The notes below the pieces were generated by a model, which was given only the letters and a program-made list of their open reading frames with translations, did not search any database and had not been told where the DNA came from. Positions 1-9,191 of a stretch of 64,000 nucleotides of DNA are shown here, piece after piece; within the stretch, counting starts at the first letter, position 1, and every line of letters begins with the position of its first letter. The position numbers and the translations under genes are program-made. Origin of the DNA: an uncultured SAR116 cluster alpha proteobacterium (GTDB taxonomy: Bacteria; Pseudomonadota; Alphaproteobacteria; Puniceispirillales; Puniceispirillaceae); the NCBI GenBank assembly GCA_902520575.1, contig CABYOG010000001.1:11795-75794 (forward strand), read 5' to 3'.

Positions 1-89
1 CAGAGATAGCGTTATGGTTCCCTAAATATTTAAATGGTTGACGCAACTTTACTGAATGTTGATTGCATTAAATTTAGAGGCAAACGGGA

Positions 90-1052
90 ATGAGGACCGT
101 TCTTTTGACAGAGAAAATTGATGACTCGGGGCCTGCTTTGCTCAGGGAAAAAGGGTTTGAAGTTATAGAAGGTTGGACGCTGAGTGAAAAGCAGCTTGAA
201 GGTTGGTCAGAAAAGATAGAAGCTATTCTTGTGCGTACCAATCGGATTTCTTCTGAACAAATTCTTTCCATGCCAAACCTGAAAATCATATCTAAGCATG
301 GGGTCGGTTGCGACACCATCGATGTGGCCTGTGCCCGGTCACGAAATATAACTGTTGCTATTGCATCTGATGCAAATGCGCAATCTGTTGTGGAACACAC
401 CTTTATGTTTATGCTGAATATGGCAAAAAATTCGGTTTATATGGATCAGGTTGTGCGCAGTGATTACAGCAAGCGGAAGAATATTAAGGCATTTGACTTG
501 GGCGCACGAACTTTGCTGGTGCTTGGCTACGGCCGGATTGGCACGCGCGTATCTAGGCTAGCAGGTTCCTTTGGTATGACGGTTCTTGTTTGTGATGAAA
601 AATTTGATCGTGGTGTGAGTGAGGTTGATGGTTTTGAAATTATACATGATTTGGATGAGGGGTTGGCGCGAAGCACCTTCCTTACCATCCATATTCCACT
701 TACAGATAAATCTGCAAATCTCATCAATAAAGATCGGTTACTGAAAATGCCGAAAGGTAGCTGTCTGGTAAATTGTGCTCGTGGCGGGATTGTTGATGAA
801 CAGGCTTTAACGGAATTGACACAGTCAGGTCACATTGCTGCTTCGGCTTTTGACGTTTTCTCAGTTGAGCCTATTACGGTAGATAATCCCCTTCTGTCTG
901 CTAAGAACACGCAACTAAGTCCTCATGCTGCAGCATTCACGGCTGAAAGCCTGCATCGCATGTCTTATCAGGCGGCATCAAATATATGTGATTATTTCAA
1001 TGAGGGTGTTCCCAAAGCCAACATCTATGATTTGGACGCGTTCACTGCCTAA
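90..1052 (+). CDS. D-isomer-specific 2-hydroxyacid dehydrogenase (phosphoglycerate dehydrogenase-like)
   Basis: This is a cytosolic NAD-dependent 2-hydroxyacid dehydrogenase of 320 residues, the usual length for the family. The Rossmann motif GYGRIG lies at residues 146-151. The family active-site set is visible: Arg231 in NCARGG, Glu260 in FSVEP and His279 in SPHAAAF. The ATG is preceded by an AGAGG ribosome site. It lacks the C-terminal ACT domain of serine-pathway SerA, so a catabolic or detoxifying role on a 2-keto/2-hydroxy acid is more likely than serine synthesis. Its stop overlaps the convergent AtuA-type operon by four bases. The substrate cannot be read from sequence. Confidence 0.85.
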   Translation: MRTVLLTEKIDDSGPALLREKGFEVIEGWTLSEKQLEGWSEKIEAILVRTNRISSEQILSMPNLKIISKHGVGCDTIDVACARSRNITVAIASDANAQSVVEHTFMFMLNMAKNSVYMDQVVRSDYSKRKNIKAFDLGARTLLVLGYGRIGTRVSRLAGSFGMTVLVCDEKFDRGVSEVDGFEIIHDLDEGLARSTFLTIHIPLTDKSANLINKDRLLKMPKGSCLVNCARGGIVDEQALTELTQSGHIAASAFDVFSVEPITVDNPLLSAKNTQLSPHAAAFTAESLHRMSYQAASNICDYFNEGVPKANIYDLDAFTA

Positions 1053-1447
1053 TATTTTTGCCAACGAAAATCAGGGTCGAGATAGGGCGAGCTGTCGGGA
1101 ATAAGGTCTATTGGCATGTCAATGATGAACCTACCCAGCAGAATATAGCTTAGCGTTTTGCCATGCCTGTCAATTGACCGCGATGCATTGACCCCTCCAT
1201 CCAAAACATCGTCTATGACAAAATTAAATGCAGAGATGAGGGGTAAATCATAGCGTGTAACACCACTTGCCCCTAAGTGAGCATAAAGCTTATGAACCTT
1301 GTCCGCTGTCACATTTGTCGCTAGAAACTTGTAAGCCTCTGGTCGATAGGCAACCAAAGATACATTGCTGACATTGCCTTTGTCGCCAGCCCTGCCGTGG
1401 GCGATAGCGTGCAGCGGCAAACGGCGCATTTCTGAGCAGCTAGTCAC
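1049..1447 (-). CDS. AtuA C-terminal-like ferredoxin-fold domain protein
   Basis: This small 132-residue protein matches the domain that follows AtuA in single-chain homologues. The conserved HGRAGDKGNVSNVSLVAY stretch sits near the N-terminus (about residues 14-31), and LGASGVTRYDLP follows later. It is encoded as a separate subunit that starts with GTG in a GTGA overlap with the stop of the AtuA gene just upstream, so the two are translationally coupled and probably form one complex. In Pseudomonas, AtuA belongs to the acyclic-terpene (citronellol/geraniol) locus, but its biochemical role is not established. No other atu genes (geranyl-CoA carboxylase) are nearby, so I do not infer terpene use. 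Confidence 0.75.
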   Translation of the reverse strand: MTSCSEMRRLPLHAIAHGRAGDKGNVSNVSLVAYRPEAYKFLATNVTADKVHKLYAHLGASGVTRYDLPLISAFNFVIDDVLDGGVNASRSIDRHGKTLSYILLGRFIIDMPIDLIPDSSPYLDPDFRWQKY

Positions 1448-2826
1448 CTATCGACCACCTCCACAGCAACATGAGGTTCAATGAGTGTTCTGTTTAGCAA
1501 AATAGAGGCTGATGCCATCTGCGGTGTGACTGAACTGCGATATCCACCACCAGCAGCTGGTCCTGAGCAATAAAGATGCTGAAGCTCGTCACACAATGTC
1601 TGCGCGGTTTTATGATCAGCTGAAATGAGGGACAACCGAACTCTGTAATCGCCATCAAAGGGCAGGTTATTTGCTTGGCTGGCTGACGCATCGCCGCCAT
1701 CAAGAACAGAAAATGCCCCAATAATATCGCGGCGAATTTCACCATTGAAACCAGATTTTTGCATGCGCTCTAAAACAATGTCTGCAGCTAATTTAGCGCG
1801 CGCAAGGCTGTTCATGCCAGCATAACTAAGTTCTGCCTCGGCCATAAACCCGCCATCAACACAGACAGTTGCTTTAAGCTGTTCTGGTCGCGGGCTACCC
1901 TTTATCCCTCGCACTAAAATTCTGTCTATTCCGTCTTCTGTAAGATACAGGCCACTGACATCTGCACAAACATCCGGCACAACATAACAAGTCGGATCAT
2001 GCATTTCATATAACAGCTGTTCTGTAACTGTGGCAGAGGTGACGCAACCGCCAGTCTGTTCAGGCTTTGTTATAATAAAATCTCCGGATTCGTAAACCTC
2101 TGCAACAGGGAAGCCCACTTCAGCTAATGCAGGGACATCCTTAAAACCAGGATCGGCAAAATAGGCCCCTGTGACTTGTGCACCGCATTCTAGAAGATGG
2201 CCACAGATTGTGCCAGCCGCCAGTTTGTCCCAATCATCGTTAGCCCATCCAAATTCGTGTAGCAGTGGGCCTAAAACTAACGCGCTGTCAGTGGTGCGAC
2301 CCACAAGAACAATATCCACATCCATTGCCAGCGCGTTTGCTACAGCGTCCCCGCCTAGATATACGTTAGCTGCTTTCAAATCACGACCTGACAATTGGTT
2401 GCCTTCCATTGTAGGGGCCTCTAAGAGGGTTTGCTCATCAAGATAACTAGACAAATCATCACCTGATAAAACGGCGATTCTAAATGGAGGTAGGCCTAAT
2501 TCACTGGCCAGCTTGTTAATATGTTTTGCCGCTGCTAGTGGGTTGGCGGCGCCCATGTTCGAGACAACCTTGATGTGATGCATTTTTATTTGTTCTAAGA
2601 CTGGGCGAAGATAAGCTTCAAGATAGGGAGAGTAACCTAAGTCAGGATCTACTGTTTTTGAAATTTGTGCGAGAGCGATTGTTCGTTCTGCTAGAACTTC
2701 AAAAATCAGATATCGGGCGCCATCGCATCTTGCCAAATGCGCAACCAGCGGCACAGCAGCATCAAAGCGATCACCAGAAAATCCTGCTCCCCCAGCGATA
2801 AAGACGCGTTCAGTCATAACCCTCAT
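1444..2826 (-). CDS. AtuA family protein (acyclic terpene utilisation, DUF1446)
   Basis: The 460-residue protein carries the DUF1446/AtuA hallmarks. It opens with FIAGGAGFSGDRFDAA and has VVSNMGAANPLAAA near residue 95, YLGGDAVANALAMDVDIVLVGR near residue 155, and the GTICGHLLECGAQVTGAYF block around residue 205. The length is typical of AtuA homologues whose C-terminal domain is a separate gene, which is exactly the next gene here. The family is predicted to be cytosolic with unknown chemistry and usually sits beside acyl-CoA carboxylases; none is present in this window. A 100-base spacer separates it from a divergent membrane protein gene. Confidence 0.8.
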   Translation of the reverse strand: MRVMTERVFIAGGAGFSGDRFDAAVPLVAHLARCDGARYLIFEVLAERTIALAQISKTVDPDLGYSPYLEAYLRPVLEQIKMHHIKVVSNMGAANPLAAAKHINKLASELGLPPFRIAVLSGDDLSSYLDEQTLLEAPTMEGNQLSGRDLKAANVYLGGDAVANALAMDVDIVLVGRTTDSALVLGPLLHEFGWANDDWDKLAAGTICGHLLECGAQVTGAYFADPGFKDVPALAEVGFPVAEVYESGDFIITKPEQTGGCVTSATVTEQLLYEMHDPTCYVVPDVCADVSGLYLTEDGIDRILVRGIKGSPRPEQLKATVCVDGGFMAEAELSYAGMNSLARAKLAADIVLERMQKSGFNGEIRRDIIGAFSVLDGGDASASQANNLPFDGDYRVRLSLISADHKTAQTLCDELQHLYCSGPAAGGGYRSSVTPQMASASILLNRTLIEPHVAVEVVDR

Positions 2827-2928
2827 TCTCTAGTGTGAAATCTAATCCGATCAGAACGTGAAGCTTTTGTGCTGTCAAGACTGTTATTGGCTGCTGGATT
2901 GGGTATAGACTGAAGTCAGTAATAAAGT

Positions 2929-4356
2929 TTGTTAAGTGGGTATACTAAACTGGTCCCTTCATTTCTTAAATCTCTGCAGACTGTCACTGGGCTGCTGATG
3001 GTTATAGTGATGGTAACGATGCTGTGCGCGCGCGCAACAAGCATGCCTGTATTCAATTTTATTTCTTATTGCGCAGCAGCAGGGGTCTTTATTTGCAGCT
3101 GGCGTCTAATAGGATTGCGTGAAATCTATCTTTTAAGCGTATGTGGTTGCCTTACAGCTTTTGCCTTGCTGGTTTTCCAAATGCCTTGGGAAATATTTCA
3201 AACTGCAATTAATCAGGCTGTTTTTCTGATGGCTTTTTTGCTCTTGCTTGCATTGCTTCATGAAGCTGCAGTCACTTCAACGGCGGTAGCTAACTGTGGA
3301 CAATTTTTAACCCGCCAACCACCAGCAAAGCGATATTTTGCTGTCTTTGGCGGTTCGAATATCATGTCTGTTCTATTTAATTTAGGCATTATAAGTTTAC
3401 TCACACCCCTGATCCGAAAAGGTGTTGAAAAAGAACAAACTGATGTTGCGAATATCAGAGAACGAAGACAGCTTACATCAATGCTGCGCGGTTTTAGTTG
3501 GAGTGTTGTTTGGTCACCAACAGCGATTGCACCACTCGCGGTCCTTGAACTTATAGACGGTATAAGCAGAGAATGGTGGAGCATATATGGCCTCATGTGT
3601 ACTGCAGCTATTTGTATCATCGGTTGGGCTGAAGACAGATGGAGGTTTCGGCATGTGCAGCGCAGTCCTGCCCGACCACGTCAACAGTTGAAATTACCTT
3701 TATTGGCATTGGTCAGTTTCTTTTCTGTCTTGTTGTCACTGGTCTGTTTGACAATTCTTGTTTCTTATTTTTCCGGTGAGAGTTTTGTTTTTGGCTTGTT
3801 GGTTTCCTGTCCTCTAGTCATGATGTTGTGGTTATGGGCGCAGAATCACCAAAGAGATAAAACTCCGGCTACAGCGCTGAAGCGCGCTGCAGATATTTGT
3901 CTGACACGCTTACCTGAAAATGCGAAAATTATGCTGGCGTTAGCCTCATCTGGTTACATTGGTATGCTGAGTGCGGAGATCGTTCCGGCTGAATACTTAT
4001 CTGATAATCTGGGACTAATGTCGATGCCTGATTATTTGGTGCTGATTTGCTTGACGGTAGTGATGATACCTTTTTCATGGCTGGGTGTCAGTCCTATTAT
4101 GATGGCTGTGTTTTTTGGAAGTCTTTTGGGCAGCCTTCCTGTCTTGCCTGTAGATCCAACATTGGCTGCGTTGGCAATTTCCTGCGGTTGGGCCTTGTCA
4201 ATGACCACTTCACCTTTCGCAACTGTTGTGTTGATGGTATCTTCTTTAAATGGTAAGCGTCCTCTTCAGCTTACTCTGGGTTGGAACACTTTATTCTCAA
4301 TAATGGTGACGCTTTGTCTGTGCGGTATCTTCTTCACGCTGACCGGTGGGCGATAA
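2929..4356 (+). CDS. Polytopic membrane protein, probable transporter of unassigned family
   Basis: This 475-residue protein is nearly all hydrophobic, with about eleven or twelve predicted membrane spans. Charged cytoplasmic stretches include IRKGVEKEQTDVANIRERRQL near residue 165 and another near residue 240. Repeated patterns such as FGGSNIMSVLFNLGIISLL and WALSMTTSPFATVVLM, each following a re-entrant-looking segment, recall the ion-transporter superfamily (DASS/CitM-like), but I do not recognise the family. The reading frame opens at TTG 2929 without a clear ribosome site. ATG 2998 is the main alternative and would trim 23 residues. It is divergent from the AtuA pair and convergent with livF. 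Confidence 0.6.
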   Translation: MLSGYTKLVPSFLKSLQTVTGLLMVIVMVTMLCARATSMPVFNFISYCAAAGVFICSWRLIGLREIYLLSVCGCLTAFALLVFQMPWEIFQTAINQAVFLMAFLLLLALLHEAAVTSTAVANCGQFLTRQPPAKRYFAVFGGSNIMSVLFNLGIISLLTPLIRKGVEKEQTDVANIRERRQLTSMLRGFSWSVVWSPTAIAPLAVLELIDGISREWWSIYGLMCTAAICIIGWAEDRWRFRHVQRSPARPRQQLKLPLLALVSFFSVLLSLVCLTILVSYFSGESFVFGLLVSCPLVMMLWLWAQNHQRDKTPATALKRAADICLTRLPENAKIMLALASSGYIGMLSAEIVPAEYLSDNLGLMSMPDYLVLICLTVVMIPFSWLGVSPIMMAVFFGSLLGSLPVLPVDPTLAALAISCGWALSMTTSPFATVVLMVSSLNGKRPLQLTLGWNTLFSIMVTLCLCGIFFTLTGGR

Positions 4357-4366
4357 GTTTATCCCG

Positions 4367-5071
4367 TCAGATGCCTAAATATCTGTTTATGGTTTCCGGT
4401 GCGGCCAGAAGTGCAGTTGATGTTCCTTGCCAGGCAATATTTCCCTTATCCATAAGATAATGGCGATCTGCCAGTTTTGTGATAGCTGAAATATCTTTAT
4501 CGATGATCAAAATAGATTGACCTTTCTGTCTTAGCTTATTCAGACAATCCCATATCTGCTGTCTTACCAGTGGAGCCAACCCCTCTGTCGCTTCATCAAG
4601 GATCAGTAATTTTGGGTTGGTGATAAGGGCCCGCCCAATCGCCAGCATTTGCTGCTCGCCGCCAGACAGATGATCTCCTGCATAGTTAAGCCGTTCTTTA
4701 AGCCGTGGAAATAGCTCAATTACACTCTCAAATGTCCATTCATCCCGTGTATCGGATAGGGATGGCTGGTAGAAGGTGCGCAGATTTTCACCAACAGATA
4801 AATTTGGAAAAATCTGGCGTCCTTCTGGAACGAGTCCAATGCCCTGGCGAGCAATCTCAAAACTTTCCATAGCAGAATCGGCAATGCCAAACCTCTGTAG
4901 TTGGCCTGACTGCAGTGGTAATTGACCCATTATTACCCGCACAGTTGTCGTCTTTCCCATGCCGTTGCGACCCATGAGAGAGACACATTCTCCAGCATTT
5001 ATATGCAGAGATAAATCAAACAGAACCTGAGCTGCCCCATAGCCGGCATTTACTTTATCCAAAATCAGCAT
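4367..5071 (-). CDS. livF: Branched-chain amino acid-type ABC transporter ATPase LivF
   Basis: This is the second ATPase of a Liv-type importer, bound to the inner face of the membrane domains. Walker A is GRNGMGKTT at residues 34-42, the signature is LSGGEQ at 135-140 and Walker B is LLILDE at 155-160. I chose the ATG at 5071 (MLILDKVNAGYG), which matches normal LivF N-termini and begins one base after the livG stop. The frame stays open further upstream inside livG, and ATG 5083 is an alternative. At 234 residues the length is normal. It is the last gene of the liv operon. Confidence 0.9.
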   Translation of the reverse strand: MLILDKVNAGYGAAQVLFDLSLHINAGECVSLMGRNGMGKTTTVRVIMGQLPLQSGQLQRFGIADSAMESFEIARQGIGLVPEGRQIFPNLSVGENLRTFYQPSLSDTRDEWTFESVIELFPRLKERLNYAGDHLSGGEQQMLAIGRALITNPKLLILDEATEGLAPLVRQQIWDCLNKLRQKGQSILIIDKDISAITKLADRHYLMDKGNIAWQGTSTALLAAPETINRYLGI

Positions 5072-5072
5072 G

Positions 5073-5822
5073 TTAATCACCATCGCCAAGATAGGCGTTG
5101 CGTACGACGCTGTTGTTGCTGATTTCATCAGGTGTTCCACTGGCGATCGTTTTTCCTTCCACCAGCACTGTTATACGGTCTGCCAATTTAAATACTGCAT
5201 CCATATCATGCTCAATCAGTAAGGTCGCATGCTGGCTTTTTAAGGTTTCGATGATTGAAGTGATGTGGCGGCTTTCTTCTGCCCCAGCCCCTGCCAAAGG
5301 TTCATCTAACAATAGAAGTTGTGGGTTTGTTGCGATCGCCAGTGCCAGTTCAAGAAGTCGGCGTTCTCCATGAGAGATTTCAGCGGCAAGTTTTTCAGAC
5401 TGTTGAAGCAATCCAACCTTTTCCAGAATATTGCGTGCGCCGGATAAAAGAGAGGGATCGCTGAAGGCTGGTGCAAAAAACCGAAACACTTTGCCCTTTC
5501 GGGCAAGCTCGGCGATAAGTGCATTTTGCAAGACGGTGAAACCTAGAAGAACATTACTAATCTGAAAGGAACGGCCAATTCCCTTGCGCACTCTTACAGA
5601 GGGTGAAGTATTATTTATAAGTTCTCCATTTAAGAGAATTTGTCCAGAATCAGGTTGTTCGGATCCGTATATCTGTTTGATTAGGGTTGTTTTTCCTGCA
5701 CCATTCGGCCCAATAAGCGCATGGATTTCACCCTTGTTGACAGATAAACACAGCTTATGTGATGCCCGCAGGGCCCCATAAGATTTGCTAATATCTTTGA
5801 GTTCAAGCGATACTTTAGTCAT
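5073..5822 (-). CDS. livG: Branched-chain amino acid-type ABC transporter ATPase LivG
   Basis: This is the first ATPase of the Liv-type importer. Walker A is GPNGAGKT at residues 38-45, an ISHGERR signature variant lies at 149-155 and Walker B is LLLLDEP at 169-175. The LivG-type insertion between Walker A and the signature is present, including the GIGRSFQ motif near residue 81. The length of 249 residues is normal. Its ATG overlaps the livM stop by four bases, indicating translational coupling. The pair LivG and LivF would energise LivH and LivM. The imported solute is unknown, because Liv-type systems also take up amides, urea and aromatic acids. Confidence 0.9.
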   Translation of the reverse strand: MTKVSLELKDISKSYGALRASHKLCLSVNKGEIHALIGPNGAGKTTLIKQIYGSEQPDSGQILLNGELINNTSPSVRVRKGIGRSFQISNVLLGFTVLQNALIAELARKGKVFRFFAPAFSDPSLLSGARNILEKVGLLQQSEKLAAEISHGERRLLELALAIATNPQLLLLDEPLAGAGAEESRHITSIIETLKSQHATLLIEHDMDAVFKLADRITVLVEGKTIASGTPDEISNNSVVRNAYLGDGD

Positions 5823-6823
5823 GTGGTGTGCTGCCGCCGAGTAATTCGTCGGTGTAGTTGATCAAATATTGCCATCAGACCACCTTTTGTGAACAAGACA
5901 ACAGCAATCAGCATCGGTCCAAATATAATCATCCAGTTTTCGCTGTAATCAGGGGCGATGAAATAAAGCAACTCAGGTAGAAATTCTTCAAGCAGAAAAA
6001 AGACAATTGCGCCGATTAGTGGACCGGCAATATAGGAAAGACCTCCCAATACAATGACAATCATTAATTCGCCTGAACGGGACCAATGCATAATATCGGG
6101 TGAGACGTATTCCTGCCAGTTTGCAAATAAAGCACCAGCAAGTCCACAGATAGCAGCAGACGCTACATAGGCCGTGATTTTGAAATGCAAAGCAGAAAGC
6201 CCCATTGCTTCAATGCGTGATTCATTGTCCTTAATTCCCTGCAAGATTACACCAAAACGAGAATTGATGATGAGCAGAAGAAGCAGGCTTACAGCAAAGA
6301 GAGCTATCCAAATAAGGTAATAAAGCCGAAGCGGATCCCATAAATCAATAAATAAAAATGAAGCACGATCCACACCCATACCATCATCACCGCCAAAGAC
6401 CTCAAGACTGACAAAGAAAAAATATAGCATCTGGGCAAAGGCCAAGGTTATCATGATAAAATAAATTCCCTTGGTTCTGAGGGCGAGAAAGCCAATCACT
6501 AGACCAATAGCAGCGCAGAGCAGAAGTGCAAAAAGAATATGTAGCCAGCCATTATCAATACCGTAAAACTGGCTGATACCCACACTGTAAGCCCCTATGC
6601 CTATAAAGGCAGCATGGCCAAATGAGACCATTCCTCCAAATCCCAGAACGAGGTTCAGCCCTAATGCAGCCATGCCTAGTAGCATTATACGCATAGAAAC
6701 ATCATTCCAGAATGGCAGGTCAGCCAGGCTAGTGTAGATTGGAAATAAGCCAAACCCCAGCAACAGGATAAACAAGGCAGGGGATGATTTTAAAATTTCC
6801 AGACTTCTTTTAAGCGCTTGCAT
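5819..6823 (-). CDS. livM: Branched-chain amino acid-type ABC transporter permease LivM
   Basis: This is an inner-membrane permease subunit of 334 residues with the LivM pattern of multiple hydrophobic spans. The conserved LGLNLVLGFGGMVSFGHAAF block lies near residue 77. I chose ATG 6823 (MQALKRSLEIL) because an AAAGG ribosome site, formed by the end and stop of livH, lies six to seven bases upstream. A longer reading overlapping livH is possible but begins inside that gene. It would pair with LivH as the transmembrane heterodimer. It overlaps livG at its 3' end. Confidence 0.88.
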   Translation of the reverse strand: MQALKRSLEILKSSPALFILLLGFGLFPIYTSLADLPFWNDVSMRIMLLGMAALGLNLVLGFGGMVSFGHAAFIGIGAYSVGISQFYGIDNGWLHILFALLLCAAIGLVIGFLALRTKGIYFIMITLAFAQMLYFFFVSLEVFGGDDGMGVDRASFLFIDLWDPLRLYYLIWIALFAVSLLLLLIINSRFGVILQGIKDNESRIEAMGLSALHFKITAYVASAAICGLAGALFANWQEYVSPDIMHWSRSGELMIVIVLGGLSYIAGPLIGAIVFFLLEEFLPELLYFIAPDYSENWMIIFGPMLIAVVLFTKGGLMAIFDQLHRRITRRQHTT

Positions 6824-6827
6824 CACC

Positions 6828-7748
6828 CTAACCTTTCGGCGGGAACAGGCCAGTTGGCTTGAACACAAGTATTATGGCCATCAAGATATATATCATCATA
6901 GAGGCAAGAGCTGGCCCCGCCCCGTCAGCGGCTGATTGAGACATAAACGCTCTCAGGATGTCTGGCAGAAACACCCTGCCGATTGTATCGACAAGACCAA
7001 CGAGAACGGCGGCAATGAAGGCACCACGGACAGAGCCGATACCGCCAATAATAATGACTACGAGAGACAAGATCAGCAGAGGTTCTCCCATGCCTGGTTC
7101 AACAACTGTCAGAGGAGCAAGCATCATGCCCGCAACGCCTGCCAGGCTCGCACCAACTGAAAAAATAAACCGCCTCAGCATATGAATGTTTACACCAAGC
7201 GCAGCAGTCATATCCGGGTTGGCCGCACCTGCTCTGACCATAGCGCCCATGCGTGTCTTGGCGACAAGAATATAGATGCCAATGGCCAATGCCAGCCCTG
7301 TAAAAATAACTATAAGGCGAAAGACCGGATATGGTGTTTCTGGCAGGATGTAAACAAACCCCGACAAAGAGGGCGGCAAATTAGAAAATAGAGCAGCAGG
7401 CCCAAAGCCAATGCGGATCAATTCATTGAAGAACAGGATCAGCCCGAAAGTTGCTAGCACCTGCTCCATATGGTCGCGTTTATATAAATGTTTGATGATC
7501 AGATATTCAAGAAGATATCCACTAGCAAAGGTTAATGGGATGGCCAAAAAAATGCCAAGGTAGAAATTGCCTGTCAGCAGGGTAAATCCTGTGGCAGCGT
7601 ATGCACCAATCATCACCTGCGCGCCATGGGCCAGAAAGACCAGGTCCATAATTCCCAGAATCAGCGTCAGACCAGCAGCCACCAAAAATAGGGTGACACC
7701 AGACTGAATGCCATTGAACACTTGCTCCAACAATAGCGTTATGGTCAT
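6828..7748 (-). CDS. livH: Branched-chain amino acid-type ABC transporter permease LivH
   Basis: The 306-residue inner-membrane permease has the LivH signature: an N-terminal NGIQSGVTLFLVAAGLTLILG segment followed by MDLVFLAHGAQVMIGAYA, and a later IIGGIGSVRGAFIAAVLVGL motif near residue 235. The length and hydrophobic profile are normal. It follows the binding-protein gene after an 81-base spacer and runs directly into livM, so permeases and ATPases should be co-transcribed. Nothing here identifies the solute. Confidence 0.9.
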   Translation of the reverse strand: MTITLLLEQVFNGIQSGVTLFLVAAGLTLILGIMDLVFLAHGAQVMIGAYAATGFTLLTGNFYLGIFLAIPLTFASGYLLEYLIIKHLYKRDHMEQVLATFGLILFFNELIRIGFGPAALFSNLPPSLSGFVYILPETPYPVFRLIVIFTGLALAIGIYILVAKTRMGAMVRAGAANPDMTAALGVNIHMLRRFIFSVGASLAGVAGMMLAPLTVVEPGMGEPLLILSLVVIIIGGIGSVRGAFIAAVLVGLVDTIGRVFLPDILRAFMSQSAADGAGPALASMMIYILMAIILVFKPTGLFPPKG

Positions 7749-7829
7749 TCGACTTGCCGCCTGCCGTACAATTTGAAAACCGGATGAATGGCAGTCAGAT
7801 CATAGCTGCCCTGCCTTGTTGAGTTTACT

Positions 7830-8987
7830 CTAAAATTTGCAGTCCTTTGCATAGACATCGCCATGGTTTTCCATAACGGTTCCAATGATTTTTAATGTCG
7901 CATTACCTTCCTTATCCAAGATCACTTCACGCAGATAAACATTTTGTACGGGGAACTGATTTGTATTCATCGCTAAAAGGCCACGTGTTGTTGGGATATT
8001 GCCTTTTGCTAAAACAGATCGCATTGCTTCTGTCTTTGTGCTACCAGACGTCCGTACAGCATGATCAATTGCCATCATCGTATCATAAGCTTGCGCAGCG
8101 TAGAACGAGGGGTAACCGCCATACGCTGCTTTGTAGTCGGCCACAAATTTCTTGTTTATGTCATTATCAAGATCGGGTGACCAGGTCTGTGTATTGATTG
8201 TGCCAAGGGCTGTTTCTTTAAGCGCTGGCAGAGAAATCCCATCAACAGCAAACACAGAATAAAGCTTGCTAACTGAATCCATATTACTTTGGTTCCACTG
8301 CTTTACAAAATTCACAGCCATGCCGCCAGGTTGAAAAATGAAAGTGGCTTCTGGTTTGGCTGAGCGCAACGCAGACAATTCGGCCTGAAAATCACTTTGA
8401 CCAAGTTTGGTGTAAACTTCGCCAATAATTTCGCCTTTGAAATGTCGTTTAAAACCAGTTAGCATATCTTTACCAGCCTGATAATTTGGGGCTAGCATAT
8501 AGACAGATTTAATGCCGGCATCCTGCATATATTTGCCCATGCCCTCAGATGTCTGATCATTTTGCCAGGACATGGACACAAAGTTCTTATGACATTTATC
8601 ACCGGCCAGCGGAGATGGGCCAGCATTTGAGCTAATTAGCAATATGTCAGATCGTGTGACTTGCTTATGAATGGCCATTAACAAATTCGACCAGATGATA
8701 CCAGCAACTACATTAACCTTGTCGCGTTTAATTAAACGGTTCGCTAACTGCTTGGCAACATCAGGTTTACGTTGGTCATCAACAAAAATTACTTCCGCGT
8801 CATGGCCGCCAAGTTTACCCCCGGTATGCTCAAGCGCTAGATTAACGCCATTCTGCATTTGTTTGCCAATAATGCCTGCAGAACCGGATAAGGTTGTCAT
8901 ATACCCCACTTTAAAGGTATCTGCGAATGCTGAGCTGTTTGCTAGCATTAAAGTTGTCACGGCAACTGCCATTATCGTATGTTTCAT
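7830..8987 (-). CDS. Liv-type ABC transporter periplasmic substrate-binding protein
   Basis: This secreted binding protein of 385 residues has a Sec signal peptide (MKHTIMAVAVTTLMLANSSAFA, likely cut after AFA). A periplasmic-binding fold of the LivK/Peripla_BP_6 type follows, beginning DTFKVGYMTTLSGSAGIIG. The start at 8987 is fixed by a strong GGAGGT ribosome site (8995-9000). The paired GDKCHKN and YAKDCKF cysteines near residue 134 and the C-terminus could form a disulfide seen in some subgroups that bind aromatic or amide compounds; this is only a hint. It heads the liv operon, so a promoter should lie in 9000-9190. Confidence 0.87.
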   Translation of the reverse strand: MKHTIMAVAVTTLMLANSSAFADTFKVGYMTTLSGSAGIIGKQMQNGVNLALEHTGGKLGGHDAEVIFVDDQRKPDVAKQLANRLIKRDKVNVVAGIIWSNLLMAIHKQVTRSDILLISSNAGPSPLAGDKCHKNFVSMSWQNDQTSEGMGKYMQDAGIKSVYMLAPNYQAGKDMLTGFKRHFKGEIIGEVYTKLGQSDFQAELSALRSAKPEATFIFQPGGMAVNFVKQWNQSNMDSVSKLYSVFAVDGISLPALKETALGTINTQTWSPDLDNDINKKFVADYKAAYGGYPSFYAAQAYDTMMAIDHAVRTSGSTKTEAMRSVLAKGNIPTTRGLLAMNTNQFPVQNVYLREVILDKEGNATLKIIGTVMENHGDVYAKDCKF

Positions 8988-9191
8988 GATATTGACCTCC
9001 GATTTATACATATAAATAAATTCAATGAAAATTTTTATTTAAATTAAATTTGGCATGTTGTCTTGAATTTAACTAGAAAAAAATTTTCATAAAAAGACGG
9101 TTATCAATGGTCTTGGCCTCTCAAAAGCAAGACAACCTAGAGTTCTTTTGATAGACCTAATGGAAATTTTGGCTCTGCAATTGCTTGAAGA

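Noticed and set aside
7749..7829. Hairpin GGCAG/CTGCC between the Liv binding protein and livH as a third intercistronic terminator
   Set aside because: Only five pairs with an eleven-base loop and no T-run on the minus strand; not comparable to the dctP and tctC hairpins.
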